Positions 1-10,249 of a stretch of 64,000 nucleotides of DNA are shown here, in pieces. The stretch is from Dimorphilus gyrociliatus (lineage: Eukaryota; Annelida; Polychaeta; Dinophilidae), in contig CAJFCJ010000016.1 of NCBI GenBank assembly GCA_904063045.1, forward strand, positions 372,001 to 436,000, given 5' to 3'. The notes beneath the pieces are model-generated. The model saw nothing but the letters and a program-made list of their open reading frames with translations. It ran no database searches and was not told where the DNA came from. Position 1 is the first letter of the stretch, and each line of letters starts with the position of its first letter. The translations under genes and the position numbers were made by a program.

Positions 1-55
1 CTAACAAATATCTATTAATAGAAATATTAGTAATATAACGATGAGTGTCTCTCTC

Positions 56-1094
56 CTAACCGGAGGTTATAACTTGAGGTAAATGCCCAATATCGCCAAT
101 AGATTTAACAAAAACTTCCCCATTGTAGTCTATTTCAATTCTCGTAATACTGGCGTGACCAACAGGCAACTGCAGCCACCTCTGACTCGGTAGTTGTAAA
201 GATCTAAAGGCGGAATAAAATATAGAATATATTGCTAAAGTGTCATGAATTTTCATTTCTCAAAACCTTAGTATAAGAAATCCAATAATATTCCCATGAC
301 ACACAAATATATCATTGATATCTTTCTTACTCTGACTCCTATGAAATAATACTTTAAATGATTTCCAAAGTCGTGGACCGTCTTCTACTATTTCCTAATT
401 ATTAATACACTTTGCGGTAAAATAAAGATTATTCATTTAATCTTGCTCATACTTTATCATCTTTTCTCCAGTATGCTGGAGCAGGGTCAGGGAATACTGG
501 TCTACCTTCTCTTAGGAAATCAGTGACTTTAACTCTTTTATCCGGAAGGTACTTGTTAATTATGCGAGCTGTATGTTTAGCTCTTTTGAAAGGTGAAGTA
601 TAAATATTAGTAAAGTTAATGTTCATTGTTGCTAAACGTTTTCCCAGTAAATTAACCTGTCTAACACCTGAAAATATTAAATATTCTATCAATATTAACA
701 TCCATAACTAATAGTATAAAACTCATACCTTTAAGTGATAATGAATCATTATAATTACCCAATTTTCTTATGAAATGCCCATGCCTTATAAGGTAGATTG
801 TTCTCACATATTTTGGTGAATTATATCCTTTATGCCTTATTATTTCATAACAGAGAGATAATTTGAATAAATTAATTCAATGAATATATAAATAGTATAC
901 TTGTCCCATTCATTATTCCATTTCCAGTAGTCGTTTGCAATTTGATCAACAAGACTACCGTCGATAGAGTCCATACCTGTCTCTTTATCGTTCTTCTCTC
1001 CATCTTTCATTTGATACGAAAAAAAAATTAAAATTAGTAAAGTTTGGCAGACAAACAAGAAAATGTGCCCCAGTATCAAATACGTCTGCTTCAT
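56..1094 (-). CDS. PGAM5: PGAM5-like serine/threonine protein phosphatase
   Basis: Histidine-phosphatase (phosphoglycerate mutase fold) protein of the PGAM5 type, known as a mitochondrial membrane-anchored Ser/Thr phosphatase. Proposed exons on the minus strand: 1094-901, 835-729, 667-453, 394-267, 203-56, total about 263 aa against 289 in human PGAM5. Visible landmarks are WNNEWDK (the WDxNWD-like motif upstream of the catalytic domain), LIRHGHF with the nucleophilic His, TDFLREGRPVFPDP with the catalytic Glu, and IFVCHGNII with the second His. The C-terminal LQLPSQRWLQL matches the family too. All junctions are GT-AG and keep frame. Starting at 1094 gives an N-terminal hydrophobic segment (about residues 4-27) that fits the family's membrane anchor. 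An alternative start at 1176 with an intron from about 1124 to 1004 is also possible. The gene is divergent from the next one, so the two may share a promoter. The paralogue class is secure; the first exon is not. Confidence 0.88.
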
Positions 1095-1342
1095 TTTCTC
1101 CTTTTTTAGGGATCCTAAGCCTACAATACTTTAAAAGAAATTTCAATATAGAAGTTAAACGAAGCGTAAAATCCATTATATAGGCCTTGGAGATTTAAAT
1201 ACTTTTCAATACAGATTCACTATAAATATTCATTATAATATTAATAATTTGAATAAATTTAAATAAATCGTTTGAAAAATTTAAGTCATTCAAAATAATT
1301 TAAATATAACATTTACATATTTTGTAAAACAACTGTATAACT
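1095..1342. promoter_or_regulatory. Divergent intergenic promoter region
   Basis: About 250 bp separates the PGAM5-like start (minus) from the start of the intronless gene (plus). The stretch is AT-rich, with repeated short TTTAAAT/AATTTAAAT blocks at about 1193-1305. No TATA box or other core element can be assigned with confidence. A shared bidirectional promoter is inferred only from the head-to-head spacing. If the PGAM5 start is instead at 1176, the gap is 166 bp. Confidence 0.4.
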
Positions 1343-3259
1343 ATGGAAGGAGAAGTCGTTGACGAAGAAGAAGCAGAAGAAGAGGAAGAGGAGGAGGAGG
1401 AGGAGGAGGAGGAGGAGGTAGAAGAAGGTGAAGAAGTAATAGAACAGGAAGACGATGATGAAATAGAAGTTATGGAAGAGACAAATAATAACATATACTT
1501 TTTAGACGCTTTCGATACTAAAAATGGTCTATTAACAACTTGTCTAAAATGGTCTTTTCTCAACGGTCCCAGCTTTAAAGACATAGTTGAAAGAATTTCA
1601 CAAAACACTAAAGGTTTAATCAATCTAAGAATTCTATCCAACTACGAAATACATTGTAAAACGGGTGAAACTTCATCAAAATCAATCCAATTTTTCGGTT
1701 ATTATAAAGAATTAATATGGCCAATATTAAAACTATTAATACAACAAGATAATCAGGATAATTTGAATATCTTTCTAAATCTTTTATCATTAGATAATAC
1801 CTACTATTGGAAAGAGAATATTATCAATTGTTTATTATATTACAGCTGTAAAGTTGGTTCAAGTAATATAACTATTTACTTATTGGATAGATACAATTAC
1901 AATTTCAACATCTATAACGAAATAGTATTTAACTCGGTTGGTCTTTTATTTAAAAATCAGTCGAATATAGCGCATTTTATTGTGAAAACTAAGATGAATA
2001 TGGCTGAAAAACCATCTTTAGTAACAAAGTTATTAAAAAGTTGTATAAGCGTTAATACTAATATTTGGATATTTAAAAAGATATTCTATAAATTTAAAAA
2101 GAAAGCTATAAATAGACAATTTAATAATGAAAGTATAGAAGAATTAGCAATTGAATCGATTAAACGAAAGAATAATAAAGTATTTCAATTTCTAACTAGA
2201 TTTATTATTAATAAAATTGAATTAAATTTTGATATTAAATTATATAAAGATTTATATAATTGTTTCCCAACGAGTATTGGACGTTATCTATTCTTTAGAT
2301 ACGAAGATGAAATCGTTAAATGGATCTCTTTGGATATTGAAACAACTGGTGATAAATTCTGTACTGAACTAATACATTCTTTTCAATATACTTCTGGTCT
2401 AACACTTTTTGAATCTATATTTAAAATACGTAATTATGGATTATCACTTGCTAAGAAGCTATTGAAAGATTTACTAGAAACTGGTTCAATTCTTTTACCT
2501 TATTTTGAACCATTAAAATTATTGAAATTTATTAATATTGTTGTCAATTTTTCAACACATTACGAATTGCCTATGGATTATTTAACAGATTATTTCCTTA
2601 CTTGTTTAGATGAGCTCCATTCTGGAGGCAACGAATTTAACCGAGCTCACGTTACACTTTCTATAATATCTGTGCTATCCATATTTATAAAACATGGTAC
2701 TTTATTTAAATTTGTTTTTAGAGGAAACGTTGACAAGAGAATTGCTTCACTTATGTGGCTATCGCTAGACAATAGGATCACAATGGATGTAAATTGGCTT
2801 AGAAGTAACGAACTACCCCTAGTAAGACCTCTTTCAGTTCTTTGTTCCTGCGTTTTAAGAAGGCACGTTAAACAACCATTTTCAAAAAGTATACGTCTAT
2901 TAATTCAAAGTTGTGAACATTTGAAAGAAGTTATCACTTTAAAATCGTATACTGAGCATTATATTGTTCAAGGTTTTGAGGCGATTAAACAAAAAGAATC
3001 GGAAACTCCAAATGAAGCTGGAAATTTTCAAATGAATTTCTTGGATGAAGATAGTAACGATTATTGCGGAATGATAATTCCGAATGATCTAATAAAGAAT
3101 TACTATTCAACCCAATTAAATAATAGCGCCGAGAGTTTATCATCTCAACAACTTTTAACTGGTCTCCCACTCCTAATTGCTAATATCTTTAATGACGAAG
3201 ATGCAGGCGAAGGTGAAGGTATGGAACAAAACGAAGAAGAAGAAGCCAATAACAACTAA
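1343..3259 (+). CDS. Intronless acidic protein, possibly divergent ankyrin/SOCS-box (ASB-like)
   Basis: Single uninterrupted reading frame of 638 codons, unusual here because every other gene model has introns. The N-terminus (residues 1-45) is extremely acidic with a long Glu run encoded by a GAG/GAA tract, and the C-terminus (about 617-638) is acidic as well. The middle is Leu/Ile/Asn/Lys-rich and looks all-helical, with segments such as SIKRKNNKVFQFLTRFI that could be degenerate ankyrin repeats. At about residues 496-532, PLSVLCSCVLRRHV followed by HLKEVITLKSY resembles a SOCS box (an Elongin-binding BC-box is roughly xLxxLCxxxxRR), but the LPLP part is not present. If real, this would make it a cullin-5 substrate adaptor. 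That is inference and I do not recognise a named orthologue. The start is the first ATG after stops. Confidence 0.8.
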   Translation: MEGEVVDEEEAEEEEEEEEEEEEEEVEEGEEVIEQEDDDEIEVMEETNNNIYFLDAFDTKNGLLTTCLKWSFLNGPSFKDIVERISQNTKGLINLRILSNYEIHCKTGETSSKSIQFFGYYKELIWPILKLLIQQDNQDNLNIFLNLLSLDNTYYWKENIINCLLYYSCKVGSSNITIYLLDRYNYNFNIYNEIVFNSVGLLFKNQSNIAHFIVKTKMNMAEKPSLVTKLLKSCISVNTNIWIFKKIFYKFKKKAINRQFNNESIEELAIESIKRKNNKVFQFLTRFIINKIELNFDIKLYKDLYNCFPTSIGRYLFFRYEDEIVKWISLDIETTGDKFCTELIHSFQYTSGLTLFESIFKIRNYGLSLAKKLLKDLLETGSILLPYFEPLKLLKFINIVVNFSTHYELPMDYLTDYFLTCLDELHSGGNEFNRAHVTLSIISVLSIFIKHGTLFKFVFRGNVDKRIASLMWLSLDNRITMDVNWLRSNELPLVRPLSVLCSCVLRRHVKQPFSKSIRLLIQSCEHLKEVITLKSYTEHYIVQGFEAIKQKESETPNEAGNFQMNFLDEDSNDYCGMIIPNDLIKNYYSTQLNNSAESLSSQQLLTGLPLLIANIFNDEDAGEGEGMEQNEEEEANNN

Positions 3260-3824
3260 ATTTAAGATTAATATATATTTCCCCGTTTTACTAAAAGATT
3301 AAATAATGTATTATTATACTTTTAAAATGTTCAAAAATCAAGAATCTGCAATACAAAGATTTTAATAAATAACAATCAATCAATCACCAATTTGAACAAA
3401 AAAAAAACAATGAAAGAAGACATGTTTCCCATTGGAAGAATCTAAAATAAATCATACATAAAAAAAAAACAACATAAACCAAACAAACTAATAATTTCTC
3501 AAGATAATCTATTCATTTGTGTTTTTCTGTTTTTTTAAAAAAAAAATATTATTACTTGTAATAAATTATTTCTTCATTCTCTTCCATAATCTATCATTCT
3601 TCGTTAAGTCTTTTTCCCTTATTTTCTTTTCGTATTTTGATAGAGTATGCATTGTAATGGCATAAATAGAAACAGTATAAACGTTAAATAACAAACATTA
3701 CATTTTTCTTTATAAAATATATATCTTAGACAACAAACCCGTATAATCCACTTATACACAATAGTTAATTTTGAAGAAAGACACAAATCTATCCTCCTTT
3801 ACGAAAAAACAGTATATACTTTTC
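3260..3824. other. Convergent 3' intergenic region
   Basis: Tail-to-tail spacer between the acidic gene and the SLCO gene. It holds AATAAA-like signals (for example around 3364) and A-rich runs. No coding potential was seen on either strand. Confidence 0.5.
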
Positions 3825-6671
3825 TTAGGCACTATTATCTGAGCTATGATTATTTAACAAAGGAACTATTTTTGTATCGTTATGATCTGCATTACCATTC
3901 ATATCATTTTGATGAGTATCTTTGGTTTTATCTACGACTATATTATCCATTTCAGTGATACAGTTGCCATTCTTTTGATCAGTTTTAACAGGTCTGCGAT
4001 ATCGCCATCTACCGATTACCGCCAATACTGTTGAAGTAGCGTGTATAAATATTTGTAATACCATCATTTTAAGAGCAAGGGATTTAACGTCATAAAGATC
4101 ACATGATCCTCGAGCACCACATTTACTTTTCCACAATTTACATGCTGAATCAAATATGATTCCCATGCTAAATGGACCAAAAACTGGACCTATATTTAGA
4201 AAAAAAAGGAAATAAGAGAACGTGTTTAATACATTTAGAATAGATTATTGTTTTTTTTTTGAATTAACTAATTGTAATACCAAACTGTAAAGGATATTTT
4301 ATATTCGTTTGTATATATGGGCTTTTTTTTTTAATTAATCCTGTAGTTTAATTTACTAATTGTAAAAGATACTTTAATTTACTTCATAATTCAATAATTT
4401 CTTATATCCTTTTGTTAGTTTTTTATCTACAGTTGATAACTAAACGATTTACCTTTAACCTTCCTTTATTTAAGATAAATTATATGTTATCTCTTTTTTA
4501 GGTTTCAATACTAAAAGTAGAACAAAGGTACTTACTGATGACACGGATACCAATCCATTTTAAGGCTATTGCCATAGGCCTTTGAGGTGCTCCAACAACT
4601 CTTACAGTAGCAGTTGTTGCTAATGTTTGCTCAGCAAAGAGTAAAGCACAAAAAGCAAACACCATACCGAGGAAACCATATAATCTCCAACCGCATCCAG
4701 GATGGGGACAAGGTCCTGCTGTGGCTGTCCTTGATGGACTACTTGTACAGCCGCAACCTTCGAATATCTAATTTTATCAAAATTTATCAATAAAAGATAA
4801 CCTTATTAATAAGAACAGGAGAAGCTTACCGCCGATGAATTGGTTGAAGTACAACCAGCGTGACAAGCTGATTTATACGTATAACCGTCAGCACCACATA
4901 CCGCTTGAATTTCCGCATCAGTGCATTTACAAACTCCAACTGAGCAAGTTTCATTTGAAATTCGCAATTCCGAACCTTGGCAAGGAGTTAATAAAGTGGG
5001 CGCAAAGAGACAGACTGTCAAAGATATAACACAAACCCATGTCATAAGTGTTCGACAAGATAACTTTAGTTTGTTACTGAGGACTGTGGCCGCTATTGTT
5101 CCAACTGGTGCGGCTAATACTAAAGTTAAACCAGCTGCCACAGCAGCACTAGGTGCACTGAGACCAAATCCAGTCTGCACGAGCTTTGGAGCAAAATCAG
5201 CAAATCCATTCGTAGTGGAATAGTTAATGGAATAGTAGAGAGCGAGAGCAACATAGGGACCATTTGTTATAAGTCTTTTGGCGTGTCCCCCTATATCTCT
5301 CCAATGAACAAATATAGCAGTTTCATCATCGTCCTGTCCCTTATGAGCTTCGGTTTTGCGACTCTTCCTCATTAAGTCAGCCCCAGGCAGATCTCTAGGA
5401 AAGGCAGCAATAGGAAGAGCAACAACAGCGGTGGTTACAGCTATAACGATATAGCTTAACCACCAAGCACCTACGAAATTCGGGCTCGATTTAGGAAAGT
5501 CAGGTTTATAGGGCCATGTGTGTGGTAAATTGAGAGTTGCAGCACCTGCTAAATATCCAATTGCTGTTCCTACCATCATCGACATATTCAATGCGGCGAC
5601 AGCTATATTAAATTGTTCCTTTGGCGCAACATCATGCATGTAATTATAAGCCAATGTATTCAATGGTGTATTTCCAAAGGCACATAATATTCTAGCAAAA
5701 ATTAGGGCTACCAGCGCCCAATGAGTAGTGGAAACAAGCTCCGTTCCGACCTTTGAGCATCCTTTGAAATCTGAATCACCGCAAAGACTTATAGTTTCGT
5801 TATCACTATTTTGTAATTGCGGCATATATGTTGTTGATGAGAAATGAGGTATCACTGTAATTACGCACGAAAGACTCAACATTATCATACCAACTGCAAT
5901 GGCTCTAGGTTTATGGCACTGAGCACCTATAAAGAACGATAAATGCATATTACTAAAAAGTAAACATTGGTACATAACTAATTAGGTTAGATCAAATTAT
6001 CTTTCCGACTATAATAAAAGAATAATGACTTTAAAAATTTATAAAAAGCAGCCCTCTATATTTTTTATAATAAGCCTATTCATAATTTCCTGGTTAAAAA
6101 AAGGTTATTGATAATTTTTGATAAGAAAACTCATATAAAATTAGGTTAGAACTATTACGTAATTTTTATATAGGATTATATATAATAAAGATTACATTAT
6201 ATAAAGAAATGACTTTTTAAATCCGCTTATATATAAAATCATTTCTATTGTATATTATAGAAGAAGAAAGAGTTATGATATATAGATATTAAATCTAAAT
6301 CTAAAAGATATCTATTCGTTCAACAAATATATCTATATATAAACTATATAGAACTTCAAAGATATACCTAGAACGCATGCTAAGATTAGAGCTGGAACGC
6401 TTGCGAAATCAAAGATTGCAATGAAAATTGAAGATTGTCTGCTAGTAAATCCAAATCTTTTTTCAACATGTGGTAAGGTAGCACCAACAACTCCGGCAGT
6501 TAAAACAGTTGATAAAATTTTTGCAATGGTTAACCAAAAACAGGCCATAAAGGCGTTGTTGCATTTTTGTAGAACTTTGGGATAGACACCAAATACTCCA
6601 AAACGGTACTGTGATGTGCTATCTGATAGATTGGTGTTAGAATTTCTTTCTCTTTCGTTCAAGGTATGCAT
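3825..6671 (-). CDS. SLCO: Organic anion transporting polypeptide (SLCO/OATP family)
   Basis: Twelve-TM major-facilitator-type transporter of the OATP family, which moves amphipathic organic anions such as bile salts and hormone conjugates across the plasma membrane. Exons on the minus strand: 6671-6368, 5926-4830, 4767-4536, 4189-3825; they join in frame to 665 aa, typical for OATPs. Visible features are the N-terminal TM1-2 block (WLTIAKILSTVLTAGVVGAT), the family signature region PNFVGAWWLSYIVIA, multiple hydrophobic segments, and a Kazal-like Cys-rich extracellular loop (CSVGVCKCTDAEIQAVCG, then GCGCTSS across the exon 2/3 junction). A final TM block is followed by an Asn/Asp-rich cytosolic tail (NHSSDNSA). 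The substrate cannot be told from sequence. It is convergent with the upstream acidic gene and divergent from the three-TM gene at 8233. The subfamily among SLCO1-6 is not assignable by eye. Confidence 0.93.
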
Positions 6672-8232
6672 TTTCTCCGTCTTTTTTCATCAAGTGCAAT
6701 CAACAAAGGAAACAGCTGTGTCGTCCGATTTAGGCGCCTTCTTTAGTCTAAATATTTATACGGTACGTGATCCGCATCGTTAATGGTTAAATTAATAAGA
6801 ACAAAGCATACCGTACCATTAAAAACTAAATGTATTGCGCAAAATATTTGCCGGGTACGAAGAAAATTCAATAAATATTACGATATTTATAGCTACTGCA
6901 AACACTCGTTTGTTGTTCAGAATGTCGGCAATATATAACTTGTTTATGCATATTATCATTTGATGAGTTTTTTCAATAATTAAGCATGAAAACAACTACT
7001 TCAATGAACTTGTGCACTTGAATCAAATAATGGCATTGTTTTGTTCAATAGCCAATCAATTAAAGATCAATAATACTAGTATTCCATCTTGTGCAAATAT
7101 GTATATAACAAACAAAGACAAAACTAAATAAACAGTTTATTAACACATTCAAAAGTTTTATATATTGAAAATTATATCTATTTTTCCTCATCCAAGGACT
7201 AAAAAGAAACTAAATGTAAATCTAAATATAGCTAATATATAACATTCTATTAGATAAATATTTAATACGCCAGCTGATGCCATCTAGTGTATCTATTAAA
7301 TTATTTTTTTATTTGATAGTTATATTTCAACAAAAGATAAGAAAAATATACATTTTCGATAATAGGCTGATTAAATAAAAAAATATTGCAATTAAATAGG
7401 CCGAATTAATTGCTAATCTAGAAATAATTTTATAGAATATGACCTTTGCTTAGATTTTACATTTCAATTAGAAAAAAAAACATAAGAAAAGGTTTAACAA
7501 TAGCCGAAATGTCGTTTGTCAAGGTTAATTTGAAAAATTCTTTAAGCTAGAGTACTTTAATATCCATAGAGCTTTAATCAAGAAGCTTTTGTATTTCCGT
7601 CTTAGTGTCAAGCTTCATCACGTAGTATTCTTCTCCATTTTTACGTATTGTTTATGTTTCTTTTTTCCCTGAACAGTAGATAACCTTTTACTCCTTTTTA
7701 ACATATGAATATAAATGGAGAGAGAGGGAAGGAAAGGAAAGAGAGTAAATTTGTTCACAAGTACTTATTAATCTACTTTTATTTTATATATAAATATATA
7801 ATTTTTGAGGCATGTTATCTAAATCTCAAAAAGCTAAGATTATATTTGAGAGTTATTACTTTCTTGGGTATGGGTAATGTACTAAGGCGCCACCTGTGAA
7901 TGAATTTATTATTATTTGTTTAATAAAAAATTAGCCAATTCAATACTTGCGGATATTTTTCCAAGTATTTTGCAATATTGATATGGAAATAACATAATAT
8001 AAAATATATGCGATTTTTTACAAGTATTTTTAAGAAGCTTCAAATCTCATTGTTACGAAAAGAACATAAGCAACTTGAGCATGTGTTAACTTCATAATAA
8101 CCATGTAACTTATAGTTGGGTTAAGAGTTCCTAACAGAAAATTTACTTAATTAAAGCTGACCCGTCCTGAAGCCAGTAAGTTCAGAAACGTTCCGTAGAA
8201 CGTAGTAAAAACCGTCGAAAGTAATCTGGAAA
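6672..8232. other. Divergent intergenic region
   Basis: AT-rich spacer between the SLCO start (minus) and the 8233 gene start (plus), about 1.56 kb. No coding segment was recognised. It contains GCCATCTAGTG at about 7277 and GCGCCACCT at about 7887, related to a motif dispersed through the window. A short perfect inverted repeat lies close to the right-hand gene. Confidence 0.5.
8188..8203. repeat. Small perfect inverted repeat in the presumed 5' UTR of the 8233 gene
   Basis: ACGTTC and GAACGT arms flank the 4-base loop CGTA, about 30 bp before the ATG at 8233. It could fold as a short hairpin in the mRNA leader or be a dyad protein site. The function is unknown and a chance origin is possible. 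Confidence 0.4.
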
Positions 8233-9082
8233 ATGTCCTCTTCTCCACTCTCAATGTTCTATAACTATGTACAGTTAAGTACAGTCTCAGTTTTTCTGGC
8301 TTTAATAATATACCTTATGACATGGCCAAACTGGGCAAGGACCACAAGACAGTACTTGTTAATGATATTGTCTGTGGAGTGTGGATTTGAAGTATTTCTT
8401 TTGTCAAATACAGCGGTAATATTTTCTATAAGTTGTTGTTCTACTTACTACTTCATTTCTATAAATATAATACTTATAGTTCAAGGAAGCTGTAAAAGAT
8501 GGTTTGTTTCACATAAGATGTCTATTTTGGGCGATATCGGCAACCATATATTTTTACGGCATGATGACTTTTACGGTAAAGAAGCCAGAGCAGACAATTG
8601 ACCCTGATCTTTTGACAAAAATAGAAAGAAACACCAGCTTGCAATATAATGAATTAAAAAGATTGAATGAATTAAATGAGCGAAGTAGGTTTTTGTATCG
8701 TTGATTTCCGTTTTCTAACACGTGTTTTCTAAATGTAGTGAACTCAACTATTGAGGATACGGAAAGTTCTGACGACTCTGAAGACGATTCGGATTACATT
8801 GATTCCGCAGACGAAAAAGAGATTTCAGGAGACGAGCTTCAAGATTTAGAGAAACATACGGACTATGATCTTCCTGGATTTCGCAAAAGAGTAAATCCAA
8901 TTTGCATACCGCATGCTAATAATACATAGAAATCTATATTATCGTCCTACACTTTACAGCCAGATTATTACAACGACAACATGAACGAAAGCCCGAGCGA
9001 GTTTAAACGACATGTGGAATATCTAGAAAAAATGTCGGCAAATCGTTCTAAGGAATTACGTTACGGAAATGGGGAAATTTAA
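8233..9082 (+). CDS. Small multi-pass membrane protein with acidic tail, unrecognised
   Basis: Spliced model: 8233-8415, 8486-8684, 8739-8890, 8960-9082, giving 218 aa with all junctions GT-AG and in frame. Hydrophobic segments lie at about residues 11-29, 41-58 and 70-89, suggesting three TM helices. They are followed by a charged region (KIERNTSLQYNELKRLNELN) likely to be helical or coiled, then a Ser/Asp/Glu stretch (TESSDDSEDDSDYIDSADE) that resembles casein-kinase-2 target sequence. The end is basic-acidic (EFKRHVEYLEKMSANRSKEL). Without the third intron the frame would stop at 8927-8929, but a good acceptor at 8959 and a 40-codon coding-like exon favour splicing. I do not recognise the family and offer no function. 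It is convergent with GOLGA7, 437 bp apart. Confidence 0.75.
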
Positions 9083-9519
9083 AATCATTGGAGCGGATCT
9101 CACATATCCTAGACTTTTTCAAGTTTTACAATCCAAAATATCGTTTTTCGTAAAAATGTATTCTAATCTGTTTAATTACCATATCCTGATTTACTGATAT
9201 GCACAAAATATCTTGATTATCGTTACAGGGCAAAAGGCCAATATTCGAATACAAACAAGTACTTTATTTTTTAAATGACTTTTAGAACTCTTTCCAAAGT
9301 TAAACAATATCAAACAATATTATAAGACTCTCTTGTTCTTTAATAGAATATGTTAATTTCAAATTTGGTGTTAAAAAATAAGTTGAGGAAGATATAGTCT
9401 TGCTGTTGCAACTTGAAGATATATTTTGATGTTGTAGTCTTAATTGTTAAAGGTTTAATCATAAACTCATAAAAAAAAAATCTATATGTATATATATTTG
9501 AAAACGATGAAGCTCTGCC

Positions 9520-10249
9520 TTATTTAGGTGTGTCCTGCAGTATCACGATCTCTAACTGTTGAGATGAAAGTAAAACATTAGTGAGACAATTTAACAATCA
9601 ATAAATAATTTTTAGTTTTTAAAATTTCAAGGTAAGTAAGACTTTGAACAAATAACCTAATTCTCATATCAAATAAAACTACGTGATCGTCTTTTTAAAC
9701 TAAAATTAAAAAATATATATATAATATTTTTAACTAACCGTTCTAAGACCCCTTTCAATAGGATTAATTAACAATAAGTTCCTTGGAATATACACTTTGC
9801 TATTTTGCTCCTCAATGTAAGTTGATAGTTTATCGAGAACCTATTTAAAAACCAATGGTATATACATATGTATATTTATTATTTGTTTTGCTATAGTTTT
9901 TTTTACCTTATCGTAGTGAGTTTTAATACAGAACATCGAAAAATAGCAAGTTAAGCACGAAAAACAATTTTCACAGTATGCACTTCCTTTTAAAGCTTCG
10001 GCGTCCGCATAGAAATTATTTAGCTTTGTTATTGTTGATTCGTATGCTTGACGTTCGATCTGAAAGATAATACATTGCCAAAATTTCTTGTTTAATCATT
10101 ATAAAATTGTAATCTTTTTTCCATACCTTTCCCTCCAGTTCTGGAGGTAATCTACTTTGAAATTTGACAAACATTCCATCAGAAAAATCTCGTTGAACAA
10201 ACACTTTAGGACAATAATTTGTCGGTATTCGATCGATTGGTTGCTGCAT
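9520..10249 (-). CDS. GOLGA7: Golgin subfamily A member 7 (GCP16, palmitoyltransferase cofactor)
   Basis: Homologue of GOLGA7/GCP16 (yeast Erf4 family), the accessory subunit that stabilises DHHC9-type palmitoyltransferases acting on RAS at the Golgi. Exons on the minus strand: 10249-10127, 10059-9907, 9840-9739, 9555-9520, giving exactly 137 aa, the same length as the human protein. Diagnostic segments are [11 protein letters not shown] near the N-terminus, [12 protein letters not shown], the Cys cluster [11 protein letters not shown] (the conserved membrane/palmitoylation cysteines), [18 protein letters not shown], and [18 protein letters not shown] at the end. The four exons are separated by short AT-rich introns. 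I am confident of the family; the vertebrate GOLGA7/GOLGA7B split is not meaningful for an invertebrate copy. Confidence 0.95.

Noticed and set aside
1300-1641. Antisense 113-codon open frame with a poly-Ser run
   Set aside because: It is the complement of the Glu-rich GAG/GAA tract of the intronless plus-strand gene; the serine run is a by-product of that repeat.
4835-5223. Plus-strand open frames within the SLCO gene
   Set aside because: They overlap the well-supported minus-strand SLCO exon 2 and have no family signature.
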